Origin: Singulisphaera sp. GP187
Lineage (GTDB): Bacteria; Planctomycetota; Planctomycetia; Isosphaerales; Isosphaeraceae
Length of the DNA stretch: 64,000 bases
Assembly: GCF_900129635.1 (NCBI RefSeq)
Contig: NZ_FSRB01000002.1
Location: 124,001 to 188,000 of the forward strand
Direction: 5' to 3'
Positions 53,017 to 62,838 of the stretch are shown in pieces. Position 1 is the stretch's first letter. Each line of letters starts with the position of its first letter. A program made the position numbers and the translations under genes. The notes under the pieces were generated by a model. It saw nothing but the letters and a program-made list of their open reading frames with translations. It was not told the DNA's origin and did no database searches.

Positions 53017-54401
53017 GCAAAAAATCTTCACTAATTTCAAAACATATTCGCACATTGACCAAGCCGTCGCGATCTAGCCTCGCGACGCTCAGCTTGCTCG
53101 CGTTATTCCTTGCAGGTTGCGGCGAGTCGACCGCCAAGGCACCCGCGCACGCGGTGTCGGCCGCTGCTCCACCCATCGCCCGAGTCACGACGGTCACTCC
53201 CGAGCGGATGACCATCCGGCGGATCAGCGAGCAACCGGGCCAGATCGAGGCGGCCGAAGTCACGGCCATGTACGCGAAGCTCGCCGGTTATCTGGAGACC
53301 GTCTCGGCGGACATCGGGGACCGGGTCAAGAAGGGGCAGGTGATGGCCGAGCTCCGGGTGCCCGAAGTCGAGGCAGACCTCAAGCAGAAACGCGCACTGA
53401 TTGATCAGGCCCAGGCCGAAAAGAGGCAGGCCGAGGCCACCGTCAGCGTCGCGCTGGCGCGGGTCCTCAGCGCCGAGGCGAAGGTCAGCGAGACCAAGGC
53501 AGGGATCCGAAGAGCCGAGGCCGACGTGGCCCGCTGGCAGGCGGAGTTTACGCGCGTGCAGCAGCTCGCCCACGAGCGGGCGCTTACGGGGAGCCTCGTG
53601 GACGAGACCCGGAGCAAGGTTGGCGCCGCCGAGGCGAGCCGCGACGAGGTCCAGGCCCAGGTCAAATCCAATGAGGCCCTCGTCGCCGAGGCGAAGGCCG
53701 AGCTCGACAAGACCCGCTCGGATGTCCTGGCGGCCGCCGCGCACGTCGAGGTCGCTCGCTTTGAGGCTGAGCGTGCCGCGGCCATGGCGAGTTATCAAAA
53801 GATCGAAGCCCCCTACGACGGCATTGTCACCCGCCAGAATGCCGATACCGGCCAGTTGACCACGCCGGGAACCACGGGCGAGCCACTGTTCGTCGTGGCC
53901 CGATCCGGCGTCGTCACCGTCTCCGTCGGGGTTCCCGAGACCGACGCCCCGTTCGTGAATGTCGGGGACCCCGCTCACGTTCGCCTCCTCGCACTCAACG
54001 ACCGGACGTTCGACGGCAAGGTCACGCGAACCGCCTGGGCCCTCGAGCCGGCGACGCGCACCCTGCTCACCGAGATCGACCTTCCGGCCTCTGACGATGC
54101 GCTTCGACCCGGACTCTACGCCTATGTGACGGTGGTCGCGGAGGAGCACGAGAACGCCCTGACCCTGCCGGCGACCGCGATCGTCAAGGACGGCGGCAAA
54201 ACCTTCTGCGTCACGGTCGCGGACGGGAGGGCGAAGCGGACCGAGATCAAGCTCGGGCTCACCGAAGGGAAGCGAACGGAAGTCGTCTCGGGCCTCCGCG
54301 AAGGCGAGCGAGTCGTCGAGGCCAACGCCGGCTCGCTGACCGACGGACAAGCCGTCGAGGCGAACGAGCCGCAAGCCGACACCGCGAAACCGAAGACCTG
54401 A
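53013..54401 (+). CDS. RND efflux periplasmic adaptor lipoprotein, system 3
   Basis: 462 aa with a signal peptide ending in LAGC. An N-terminal lipoyl half (VTAMYAKLAGYLETVSADIG) is followed by a very long coiled-coil hairpin (about residues 125-260, with repeated AEAKAELDKTRSDVLA-like heptads), then the second lipoyl half (YQKIEAPYDGIVTRQNAD) and the beta-barrel. The start codon overlaps the pump stop by 4 bp, so synthesis is coupled. The long hairpin suits docking to the channel encoded next. Confidence 0.92.
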   Translation: MSKKSSLISKHIRTLTKPSRSSLATLSLLALFLAGCGESTAKAPAHAVSAAAPPIARVTTVTPERMTIRRISEQPGQIEAAEVTAMYAKLAGYLETVSADIGDRVKKGQVMAELRVPEVEADLKQKRALIDQAQAEKRQAEATVSVALARVLSAEAKVSETKAGIRRAEADVARWQAEFTRVQQLAHERALTGSLVDETRSKVGAAEASRDEVQAQVKSNEALVAEAKAELDKTRSDVLAAAAHVEVARFEAERAAAMASYQKIEAPYDGIVTRQNADTGQLTTPGTTGEPLFVVARSGVVTVSVGVPETDAPFVNVGDPAHVRLLALNDRTFDGKVTRTAWALEPATRTLLTEIDLPASDDALRPGLYAYVTVVAEEHENALTLPATAIVKDGGKTFCVTVADGRAKRTEIKLGLTEGKRTEVVSGLREGERVVEANAGSLTDGQAVEANEPQADTAKPKT

Positions 54402-54492
54402 TCACGAAGCTCGGTTCAAGAAGGTCGTTCAAGACGAGCTCGAGCCCATTTCTTAACAACGGCCCGATCCAGGGCTAGGAAGCCTCTCGCGA

Positions 54493-54611
54493 CTCGTTCC
54501 CACGGTCCCCCGTGGGAATGAAGTCTGGGACGCTGAGCGTCCTCGGCTTTCGCGGGCCAGACGACGCGGAGCGTCGGGGACGGCATTCCCACGGAGGACC
54601 GTGGGAACGAG
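54493..54611. repeat. 119-bp hairpin repeat, family B
   Basis: CTCGTTCCCACGGTCC (54493-54508) and GGACCGTGGGAACGAG (54596-54611) are exact inverse ends, with internal hairpins (GACGCTGAGCGTC; GACGCGGAGCGTC). A relative stands at 60808-60922. It lies between the adaptor and channel genes. The rest of 54402-54773 holds no gene. Confidence 0.85.
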
Positions 54612-54773
54612 GGGGATTCCTCGCTCTCTGGCGGGTCGTTGCTTCTTAAACCGTGCCTAACCCGCAAATTCAGACCCGCCTCTCTCCTCCTCGACGCAAT
54701 CCGCTGATGCGGAACAACCCGCAAACACGAATAGAGGAGTAAGCATCGGTATCGCACGGCCAAGGAGGGCCCG

Positions 54774-56372
54774 ATGAACCGCACGATCTCGACCAGGAAA
54801 ATCAGGCTCATCGGATCGGCGGTTGTGTTGCTCATGCTCGGAGCAGCCGAGGCAAGGGCCGACGCCCCGAGCCGGCCGGCTGCCGATTCCCTTCCCCAGG
54901 CGCTACCCGACGCGCGTCGGCCCGAGCACACGGCGATCGCGATGCCCCCCGGGTCCGCGCTCGGGTCTCCGCTCGTGCCCGGGCAGGTGATCCAGCCGAT
55001 CGACCTCCCGAGTGCGCTCCGGCTCGCGGGGGCCAATGACCTCGACATCGCCATCGCCCGCGAACGGGTCGCGCTCGCCATCGCCGAGTTACAGCAGGCG
55101 CAAGTCCAGTGGCTCCCGAGTCTCTACATCGGCCCGAACTGGATTCGGCACGACGGTCAGGCCCAGGTCGTCGAGGGGCAGGTCCGCACCATCAGCAAGA
55201 GCTCGCTCTTCCTCGGCGCGACCGCCGCGGCCGGTTCGAGTGTCAGCGGCCCGGTCCCCGCCGGCGGCCCCGCGCAGGTTTCCGGCCTGACCTCGATCCT
55301 CCGGTTCTCGGACGCCCTGTTCGAACCGCTCGCCGCCAAGCAAGTCGTCGGCGCCCGCCGCGCGGGGATTCAGGCGGCCACCAACGACGCCCTGCTCGGC
55401 GTCGCCGAAGCCTACATGGACGCACAACTCGCGGCCGGCCGGCTCGCGATCGCACGCGAGGCCGCAACCAACGCCGAGACCCTGTCGAACCTCACCGCGT
55501 CGTACGCGCGAACCGGGGCCGGGCTCGACGCCGACTATCGCCGGAGCCTCGCCGAGCGGAACCGTCAGCGCAAGAACGTCGAAGTCGCCGTGGGCGAAAT
55601 CGAGCTGGCGTCGACCGAGCTCATCCGCCGCACCCGGCTCGATCCCAGGCTCGTCGTCGCCCCCGTCGAACCGCCGGAAACGATTCTCCGCCTCGTGCCC
55701 GAAAGCTGTTCGATTGATGACTTGATCACCACCGCACTCCGCAGCCGCCCCGAGCTGGCCGAGGTTCAGGCCCTCGTCCAGGCGACCTTGATCCGGCTCA
55801 AGCAGGCGAAGCTCAGGCCGTTCATCCCGAGCCTCGCCTTCCGCTATTCCGGCGGCGGGTTCGGCGGCGGAGCCAACAGTTTCTTCGGCGACTTCAACAG
55901 CCGTAGTGATGCCGACGTGAACCTCTATTGGGAACTCCAGAACCTGGGCTTTGCCGACCGGGCCATCGCCAAGCAAAGGGCCGCGCAGCAACGGACGGCG
56001 AACCTCGAGCTCCTGAAACTCCAGGACCGGATCGCCGCCGAGGTTGTCCGGGCCGAGAAGGAGCGGATCGCCTCCTCCCGGCAGATGGAAGAAGCCGGTC
56101 GAGCGCTCCCCGAGGCCCAGGAGTCGCTGGCGCTGAACCTTACCAATATCCGCCGCGGGGCCGGTCTCCCAGGCGCCTCCCGGCCAATTGAAGTGCTTCA
56201 GCCTGTCCAGGCCCTTGCCCAGGCCCGGGCCGACTACCTCGACGCCATCCTCGCCCAGAACCGGGCCCAGTTCCGGCTCTACCGAGCCCTGGGCCGCCCG
56301 CCGAGCTTTGACTCGGTCCCGCCCGCCTCTGTCCCTCGCTCCCCAACGGCTTCACGTCACGAACCGGGCTAA
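54774..56372 (+). CDS. TolC-like outer-membrane efflux channel, system 3
   Basis: 532 aa with a signal peptide (LIGSAVVLLMLGAAEARA). Two outer-membrane-factor repeats: the first around residues 75-290 (ALAIAELQQAQVQWLPSLYI, GVAEAYMDAQLAAGRLAIAR) and the second around 320-510 (RPELAEVQALVQATLIRLKQ, VLQPVQALAQARADYLDAIL). Trimers form a barrel with a long periplasmic helical tunnel. It lies in the same direction 372 bp after the adaptor, with repeat B in the gap. It may also serve systems 1 and 2, which lack a channel gene. Confidence 0.9.
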   Translation: MNRTISTRKIRLIGSAVVLLMLGAAEARADAPSRPAADSLPQALPDARRPEHTAIAMPPGSALGSPLVPGQVIQPIDLPSALRLAGANDLDIAIARERVALAIAELQQAQVQWLPSLYIGPNWIRHDGQAQVVEGQVRTISKSSLFLGATAAAGSSVSGPVPAGGPAQVSGLTSILRFSDALFEPLAAKQVVGARRAGIQAATNDALLGVAEAYMDAQLAAGRLAIAREAATNAETLSNLTASYARTGAGLDADYRRSLAERNRQRKNVEVAVGEIELASTELIRRTRLDPRLVVAPVEPPETILRLVPESCSIDDLITTALRSRPELAEVQALVQATLIRLKQAKLRPFIPSLAFRYSGGGFGGGANSFFGDFNSRSDADVNLYWELQNLGFADRAIAKQRAAQQRTANLELLKLQDRIAAEVVRAEKERIASSRQMEEAGRALPEAQESLALNLTNIRRGAGLPGASRPIEVLQPVQALAQARADYLDAILAQNRAQFRLYRALGRPPSFDSVPPASVPRSPTASRHEPG

Positions 56373-56682
56373 GAAATGGTCCTGGGCCACGACCCAGCGC
56401 CCGGTTGCGGGGGTTCACCGCAAGCCGGCATCTGATGCACAGCCTGTTCCTCAAGGAATGAGTCATCCCAATCGGAGAGTTTCGTCGGCAAATGACCACG
56501 AACGACATTCCCTGATTTGTGCTCAGGTGTCAATCAAGTTGCAAATTTGACACTTCAAAGGCTCATTCGCAAAATTTTACAGACGCCAATTCGGTGCGAT
56601 CTACGAAGGAACTCACAGGATGACAAATGATGCAGTCATCCATAAAGTCGCGGAATGATTCCCGGTGAGGAGCTTCACAAGC
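56373..56682. other. Intergenic, AT-richer, no gene seen
   Basis: The stretch 56510-56640 is notably AT-rich (TTGCAAATTTGACA, GCAAAATTTTACAG) and probably contains the promoter of the following surface-protein gene. No hairpin terminator for the channel gene was identified. Confidence 0.35.
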
Positions 56683-59600
56683 ATGGCACCTATGTCGATC
56701 GCTGTCAGGAAATTCGGCTCGCGTCACGCGAACCGGTCCCAAAAACCGGTTCGCCGCCAACGGACGATCGGGATCCTTGAACAGTGCGAGAATCGAACCC
56801 TCTTGACAACCGCGTTCGGCGTGACCACAGCCTCAGTGCTCATCCAGTTCGACCCGGCCACGGCCTCCGTCGTCAGCGCAAAGCAAATCACCAACATCGG
56901 TGCCGGCGAAACGATCCAGGGGATCGATTTCCGGCCGGCGACCCGTCAGCTCTACGCGCTCACCACGGATGCGAACCAGACGGGTCGGCTCTACACCATT
57001 AATACGACCTCGGCGATCGCCGGGCTCGAATCGACGATTAATGTACCCGTGACGGGAACCCACTTCGGCCTCGACTTTAATCCGGTCTCCGACCGCCTCC
57101 GGGTGGTCAGCGACTCCGATCTCAACCTGCGGATCGACGTCGCCACGGGTAATGCAACCACCGATGGCACACTCGCTTACAACGCAGGTGACCCGTCGGC
57201 CGGCCAGGACCCGAATGTGGTCGGATCGGCTTATACCAATAACTTCACGGGCACCACCGTGACGACGCTCTACCAGATCGATTTGAACCTCGACATCGTC
57301 GCGATCCAGAGTCCGCCGAACGACGGCACGCTGGCGACCGTGGGCGGGCTCGGCGTGGACGCGACGTCAGTGGTCGGCTTCGACGTTCTGACCACGGGAG
57401 AGAAGGCGAGTCCCACCAACCAGGCGATCGCCGCGTTGCAGGTCGGCGGAACCACCGGGTTGTACACGGTGAACCTGACAACGGGCGCGGCCACTCTCAT
57501 CGGCCCGTACAGCGATGTAATGGTGGGCGAGCTCATCGGATTCGCCATCGAGCCCGCCAATCAGGCCATGGTGAATTCGCCCAACGCGTTCGGTATCGAC
57601 GCCACCAACAACAATCTGATCCGGTTCAACACGCAAACGCCCGGAACGTTCTTGAGCAGCAAGCCGATCCTGGGGCTTCAACCGGGAGAGACGATCCTCG
57701 GGCTGGATGTCCAGCCGACGACCGGCGTGCTCTTCGGCCTGGGAAGCAAGAGCCGACTCTACACGATTGACCCGGGAACCGGGGTTGCCACCGCGGTCCA
57801 AGATCGCTTCGTGGTTTTTCCCCTGAGCCTGGGCGCCTCAACCATCCCCAATGGCATGCCATTCTCGCCAGCCCTGGATGGAACCGCGTTCGCGTTCAAC
57901 TTCGATCCGACCGGCGGCAGCATCCGGGTCCTCAGCAACACGGGCCAGAATCTCGTGATCAGCCCGTTTTTCGGGTCTGCAACCGCGGTGGACGGACCAC
58001 TCGCTTACGGGCCGGGTGACCCGAATTTCGGACAGATTCCCGGCGTCGGCGGCGCAGCGTACGTCAACAGCATCGGTGCCAACGCGTCCACAACCCTATA
58101 CGTCATTGATTCTACGCACGACGTTCTTGCAATCCAGAACTCGGCGAATGGCGGCGGGCTGGCGACCGTCGGGCCGCTCGGCATTGATGTTTCGGCGGTC
58201 GTCGGGTTCGATATCCGCTCGATCAGCGGCCAGAACTTCGGTTATGCGACGCTTGCCGTCGGAGGCACCACCAGCCTCTACCGGATCAATTTGACCACGG
58301 GGGCCGCGACCTTGATCGCGCCGGTCGGCGTGCCGGTCAGCGCGTTGGCGATCGCCCCTGAAGGCTTCAGCTCGACGATCGTGATGTCGGTCGAAGGTCC
58401 GGTTGCAACCCTCACCAGCAGCGATTCCAACGACACCCTGGTGATCGACCAGACGGGTGGCCTGCTCCGGCACAACCAGTATGACCTCGGCGTGGCTGGA
58501 TACAACAGCCCGTTCGACTTCGACACGAGCCTCCCCGGCGATCAGACTCTGAGCTCCACCGACCGCTCCGTCTCGGTGATCATCAACGGGGGTGGCGGCA
58601 ATGACAAAATCAATCTCGGGAGTCTCTCCACCCCGCTCAGCAGCCTGGCCACGTCGTTCACGATCAACCTTGAAGACGGAGTCAGCAATCAACTGACACT
58701 CGACGACCGGGCCGACAATTTCGGTCGAAACATCGGCATCGGCCCCGTGCTCGCCTCGGGATCCGGGACCACGTCGCTGATCACGGGACTTGGCGCCCCC
58801 TTGAGGTTCATCAAAAAAGGCTATACTCCAACGACTCTGCACATCAACGGAGGATTGGGTAACGATCTGTTTCAGATCGCCGAGTCCTACGGTCTCTCCG
58901 CATTCCGAACGGTCCTCGACGGGGGAGGCGGTTTCGATACGCTGGCCGCCGACGCCCAGGGGGCATCGGTGCAGACAAGGCTGACCGGCCTCACCTTCCT
59001 TCCCTTCCAGACCTACAGCGTGCTCTTGGACTACGCGAACATCGAGCAGGTTAACGTGGTGAACGCGCGGGGCCGTGGCATCTACTCGCTGTCCCCTCCC
59101 CAGGTTGCGGTATCCGCCCTGGCGGGAACCGAGTTCACGAACCAGATCGTCGCTCAATTCAAGGATTTCATTCTCGGGGCCAAGGCCGCCGACTACCAGG
59201 TGACGATCCAGTGGGGCGATGGAACGTCCTCCCCCGGACTCGTTGTCCAAGACACGACCGACCCCACCCATTTCTCCGTCTACGGGAGCCATCGCTATTC
59301 GGCCTCAGGCCGATTCACCGTCACCTCGACAATCGTCGACACCGGCGGAAGCTCCACAATCAGCGGACAGCCGCGTGGGATCTTTTATGACGACATGCCT
59401 CGGCCGGTCTTCGACGCCGCCAGCACGAGTGTCGCCTGGCCTCCCGTCACGGTCACGACGACCTACCTGCCGGAAGATCCCGTCAGCACGACAACCCAGA
59501 TCCTGGTGCTCGACCCGCCGATCGCGGTGGCCGGTCGACTCGACTCCGCCAGCGACACCGGCGCTTCCAATCAGGACGGCATCACCAACGACAACACGCC

Positions 59601-60411
59601 CACGTTCACCGGGACTTCGTCACCCGGGGCCCTGATCCAGATCTTCAACGGCACCGATCCGGCCACCCGCCAACCGATCGCCTCGGCCGTCGCCGACGCC
59701 CATGGTAACTGGCAGGCGACCGTCCTCAATCCGCTCGCGGACGGGCTCTATCAGAGCCTCGTGGTCGAAGCGGTCTCCGCCAATGGCCGGTCACATGCGA
59801 CCAGTTCATTGGCCAGTCTCACGATCGACACGGTGGCCCCCACCGTGACGAATCTCGAGTTCCGCCGGATCAACGGACAGATCAACATCACGTTCCAGGA
59901 CGACCGGAGCGGGCTCAATCAAGCCGGGATCACCAACCAGGCCAACTACGTCCTTGCCGGGATCGGCCCGGTGGCGGTCCGCAACCAACGGCTCCCGATC
60001 ACACGAGCCACGACGACGCCACAGGGAAACCCAACCCATGCTCAAGTCGTGAATCTGGCGATCAATAACGGCCGACGACTCCGCGCCGGACGGTACACCT
60101 TCACCGCAAACGCCAGCGGAATCACCGACCTGGCCGGCAACGCGCTCAATGGCGAGTTCACCGGACGATTCCCGTCGGGCAACGCCCAGCCCGGCGGCAA
60201 CTTCGTGGCCGGCCTTCGACCAATCCGAAGGATCGTCGCCGTCTCCGACGGAACCGGCGCAGCGACTCAAGCTGGCCACCGCCAGGCAGCCCTCAAGAAA
60301 AACGCCGGTAACGCCCATCCGGCCGGCCCGAACCAGCAGGTGGCCCACCTCGAAAATCGCCCGCACACCGCCGCCTCGTTCAAGGCCCAGGGGCGAAAAG
60401 TCGGACGATAA
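56683..60411 (+). CDS. Large surface protein with two DUF4394 domains, PKD-like and Ig-like domains
   Basis: About 1242 aa. ATG 56683 is preferred over GTG 56665 because GTGAGGAG lies before it. The N-terminus contains GILEQCENRTLLTT, the planctomycete export signature of giant proteins. Two DUF4394 beta-propeller units follow (FDPATASVVSAKQITNIGAG; FNTQTPGTFLSSKPILGLQP), each with a GIDF/GLDV...P box. A linker rich in Asp/Gly (INGGGGNDKINLGSL) follows, then a PKD-like domain (VTIQWGDGTSSPGLVV...GSHRYSASGRFTV), a bacterial Ig-like domain (NTPTFTGTSSPGALIQIFNG) and a C-terminal domain ending FPSGNAQPGGNFVAGLRP. Probably extracellular; function unknown. Confidence 0.82.
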   Translation: MAPMSIAVRKFGSRHANRSQKPVRRQRTIGILEQCENRTLLTTAFGVTTASVLIQFDPATASVVSAKQITNIGAGETIQGIDFRPATRQLYALTTDANQTGRLYTINTTSAIAGLESTINVPVTGTHFGLDFNPVSDRLRVVSDSDLNLRIDVATGNATTDGTLAYNAGDPSAGQDPNVVGSAYTNNFTGTTVTTLYQIDLNLDIVAIQSPPNDGTLATVGGLGVDATSVVGFDVLTTGEKASPTNQAIAALQVGGTTGLYTVNLTTGAATLIGPYSDVMVGELIGFAIEPANQAMVNSPNAFGIDATNNNLIRFNTQTPGTFLSSKPILGLQPGETILGLDVQPTTGVLFGLGSKSRLYTIDPGTGVATAVQDRFVVFPLSLGASTIPNGMPFSPALDGTAFAFNFDPTGGSIRVLSNTGQNLVISPFFGSATAVDGPLAYGPGDPNFGQIPGVGGAAYVNSIGANASTTLYVIDSTHDVLAIQNSANGGGLATVGPLGIDVSAVVGFDIRSISGQNFGYATLAVGGTTSLYRINLTTGAATLIAPVGVPVSALAIAPEGFSSTIVMSVEGPVATLTSSDSNDTLVIDQTGGLLRHNQYDLGVAGYNSPFDFDTSLPGDQTLSSTDRSVSVIINGGGGNDKINLGSLSTPLSSLATSFTINLEDGVSNQLTLDDRADNFGRNIGIGPVLASGSGTTSLITGLGAPLRFIKKGYTPTTLHINGGLGNDLFQIAESYGLSAFRTVLDGGGGFDTLAADAQGASVQTRLTGLTFLPFQTYSVLLDYANIEQVNVVNARGRGIYSLSPPQVAVSALAGTEFTNQIVAQFKDFILGAKAADYQVTIQWGDGTSSPGLVVQDTTDPTHFSVYGSHRYSASGRFTVTSTIVDTGGSSTISGQPRGIFYDDMPRPVFDAASTSVAWPPVTVTTTYLPEDPVSTTTQILVLDPPIAVAGRLDSASDTGASNQDGITNDNTPTFTGTSSPGALIQIFNGTDPATRQPIASAVADAHGNWQATVLNPLADGLYQSLVVEAVSANGRSHATSSLASLTIDTVAPTVTNLEFRRINGQINITFQDDRSGLNQAGITNQANYVLAGIGPVAVRNQRLPITRATTTPQGNPTHAQVVNLAINNGRRLRAGRYTFTANASGITDLAGNALNGEFTGRFPSGNAQPGGNFVAGLRPIRRIVAVSDGTGAATQAGHRQAALKKNAGNAHPAGPNQQVAHLENRPHTAASFKAQGRKVGR

Positions 60412-60499
60412 CTGAGCGGAACCTCACGCTCGACGCCCCACGCGGATTTTACGCCGCTGAAGTCAGCATACCCTACGACGTAAGCCTTCGTTTCCAACC

Positions 60500-60538
60500 T
60501 GGGATTGCCACCCGCGATCAGCGCGGGCGGCAATCCCA
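60500..60538. terminator. 17-bp hairpin downstream of the DUF4394 gene
   Basis: Positions 60500-60516 pair with 60522-60538 with one mismatch around a 5-base loop. It is very stable but is followed by only TTCT, so it may be a terminator, an mRNA-stabilising structure or a repeat. Confidence 0.5.
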
Positions 60539-60807
60539 TTCTGACTCCCGCAAACATGAATCCTCGCCCGGCGCACAAGACCGTCACCTCCCTTGCGATC
60601 CAGACCCCAAGATTTCCCGCAAATGAAGTCCGAGTCTCTCGACACACGAATCCGGCGGGTGCGAATGCTCCAAGTGCAACGTGACTGATTCAGTTCGGAT
60701 GTACAAGTCGCTGCCATTTCAATCACGAAATTTCCGAATTTTAAAGACACGATACGACTTTCCAATTAAGCTCATCATAAATAAGACTGTAGCAAGGATA
60801 CCGGGAT

Positions 60808-60922
60808 CTCATTCCCACGCTCTGCGTGGGAATGCCGTCCGCGACGCTCCGCGTCGTCTTCCCCGGCGGGTGGGGCCGCCAAGCGGCCAGAAGGGCATTC
60901 CCATGCCGAGCGTGGGAACGAG
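60808..60922. repeat. 115-bp hairpin repeat, family B (second copy)
   Basis: CTCATTCCCACGCTC (60808-60822) and GAGCGTGGGAACGAG (60908-60922) pair with one mismatch, and internal hairpins (GCGACGCTCCGCGTCG) occur as in the copy at 54493. It sits upstream of the second surface-protein gene. Nothing else was recognised in 60412-61046. Confidence 0.8.
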
Positions 60923-61046
60923 TTTCTCCCGCGAATTTCGGCCTCCGGGGCAGACAGACGGACCGGTTTCCTTGCGACAGGCTCTCATAAATGATTGGTC
61001 TACAAAAATTCCGCAATCGAGCCAAATCCCAAGGGAGGTTCACAAC

Positions 61047-62249
61047 ATGTCCCCCCTGTTGTGCGCGGGGCGAAAGTTCGTCCCACGAAACGCTCGCCAG
61101 CCCCGGAAGTCAGTGCGTCATCCTTGGCCGATCGACAGCCTGGAACTGTGCGAGACTCGAACCCTCCTCACGACCCTGTTCGGCGTGCCTACTGTCTCGG
61201 CGCTCATCGTCCCCCTCGACTCGTCCACTCCCGTGACGTCAAATGGACCGGGACCGGGACCGGGATCGGGGTCCGACTCCAGCTCAACCGTGGTCGGTTC
61301 GACCGCGACGTTGACGGCAAGCGTCCAGGGCGGCCCACTCGTGATCGACCAGGCCGGGGGCCTGCTTCGCCATAACCAGTTTGACCTGGGGGCGCCCGGC
61401 TACCACAGCGCGTTCGACTTTGACTCGACCCGCCTGGGCGATCAGACGTTGAGTTCCACGGATGGCGCTGTCTCGGTGATTATCAACGCAAGTTCAGGCG
61501 ATGATCAAATCATTCTCGGCAGTGCATCGGCACCGCTCAGCAAGCTCGCCGCCGCGTTCACAATCCATGGCCGCGGGGGGAGCGATCACCTGATCCTCGA
61601 TGATCGTGTCGACACGAGCGCCCGAACCATCACGGTCTCACCGCACCAAGTCACCGGCCTGGGCGGCACCGTTTCGTTCAGCCATGCTTACGACAGCGGC
61701 TTGGACCTTCAAGTGTTTGCCGGCATGGCTGACGACACCTTATTTTTAGTCCAGTCCTTCGATTTCAACGACGTCCCCACAAGTCTCGACGGCGGTGGTG
61801 GTGTCGACACGCTGAATGCCGACGCCCAGGGGACCGAGACCTCCGTGTCCGCGACGCAAATCAAGTTTGAACTCATACCGACCCCTGAACTTCAAGCGTT
61901 CATTAACCTGAATCACTTCGAGCAGGTCAACGTCGCGAATAATCGGGGCTATCCCATCGTTCCGACGACCCCGCTTCCGCCGCTCAACGCCTTCGCGGGC
62001 CACCCGTTCGTTGACGCGGTCGTGGCCCGATTCGAGGAGCGCGATCCAGGAGCCAAGGCAGCCGACTATCGGGTGACGATCCAATGGGGCGACGGAACAT
62101 CGGCCGCCGGAGTCGTCCTCCAGGATGCGAACACCCCAAGGCTCTTTTCCGTGCTCGGGAGCCATCGCTACTCGGCCGCGGGCCAATTCACCGTCGCGAC
62201 GACGATCGTCGACACGGGCGGTCACTCCGCTTCCACCTTCAGTGCCTGA
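61047..62249 (+). CDS. Shortened paralogue of the DUF4394/PKD surface protein, 400 aa
   Basis: ATG 61047 follows a strong AAGGGAGG. The N-terminus carries LELCETRTLLTT, the same export signature as the larger neighbour. DUF4394 units are missing; the protein goes straight to VIDQAGGLLRHNQFDLGAPG, the linker with INASSGDDQIILGS, and the PKD-like domain (VTIQWGDGTSAAGVVL...GSHRYSAAGQFTV). A TGA at 62247 stops translation, although coding similarity continues in the same frame (next entry). The Ig-like domain of the paralogue is absent. Confidence 0.75.
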   Translation: MSPLLCAGRKFVPRNARQPRKSVRHPWPIDSLELCETRTLLTTLFGVPTVSALIVPLDSSTPVTSNGPGPGPGSGSDSSSTVVGSTATLTASVQGGPLVIDQAGGLLRHNQFDLGAPGYHSAFDFDSTRLGDQTLSSTDGAVSVIINASSGDDQIILGSASAPLSKLAAAFTIHGRGGSDHLILDDRVDTSARTITVSPHQVTGLGGTVSFSHAYDSGLDLQVFAGMADDTLFLVQSFDFNDVPTSLDGGGGVDTLNADAQGTETSVSATQIKFELIPTPELQAFINLNHFEQVNVANNRGYPIVPTTPLPPLNAFAGHPFVDAVVARFEERDPGAKAADYRVTIQWGDGTSAAGVVLQDANTPRLFSVLGSHRYSAAGQFTVATTIVDTGGHSASTFSA

Positions 62250-62780
62250 GGTTTCACCGTCACGAATCACGGCCTGGCCGAGGCGACAAGCGCCCTCGCC
62301 CCCCTCATGGTAGACACGGTGGGCCCCACCGTGACCAATCTCGAGTTCCGTCGACTCCGCAGACAGATCAACATTTCCTTCCAGGACGACCGGAGCGGAC
62401 TCGATCCCGCGCGTGTCATCGACCGAGCGAGCTACAGCTTCACCGGCCGCAACCGACTCTTCCCGATCACAGGCATCACGACGACACCTCAATTCCCATC
62501 AACGCACGCTCAAGTTTCAATTTCCATCACCAACAACGGCCGACGACTTCGAGCCGGTCGGTTCAGGTTCACCGCACGCTCGGGCGGAATCGAGGATCTC
62601 GCCGGCAACGCGCTCGATGGTGAGTTCACCGGACGATTCCCGTCGGGCAACGCCCAGCCCGGCGGCCACTTTGTGGCGGGACTTCAACCTCCTCGGAGGA
62701 TTGTCGCAGTCTCTCTCCACTCGCCGCGGCTCCTTCGGGCGTCACTCTTTGGGGTTGAGCATCAGCCGATCATCCGTTGA
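62250..62780 (+). pseudogene. Untranslated C-terminal part of the shortened surface protein
   Basis: It continues in the frame of 61047 past the TGA. PTVTNLEFRR, INISFQDDRSGLDPARV and FTGRFPSGNAQPGG all match the larger paralogue's C-terminus, but the Ig-like block between PKD and this part is lost. The whole unit would be 577 codons. A separate ATG at 62307 opens a 157-codon frame without a signal peptide. I read this as a nonsense-truncated tail. Confidence 0.65.
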
Positions 62781-62838
62781 AATCGATCCGGTCAGAACGC
62801 TGATTCCGAGATCGATGCTCCCGAAGTAGGTGCCCAGG

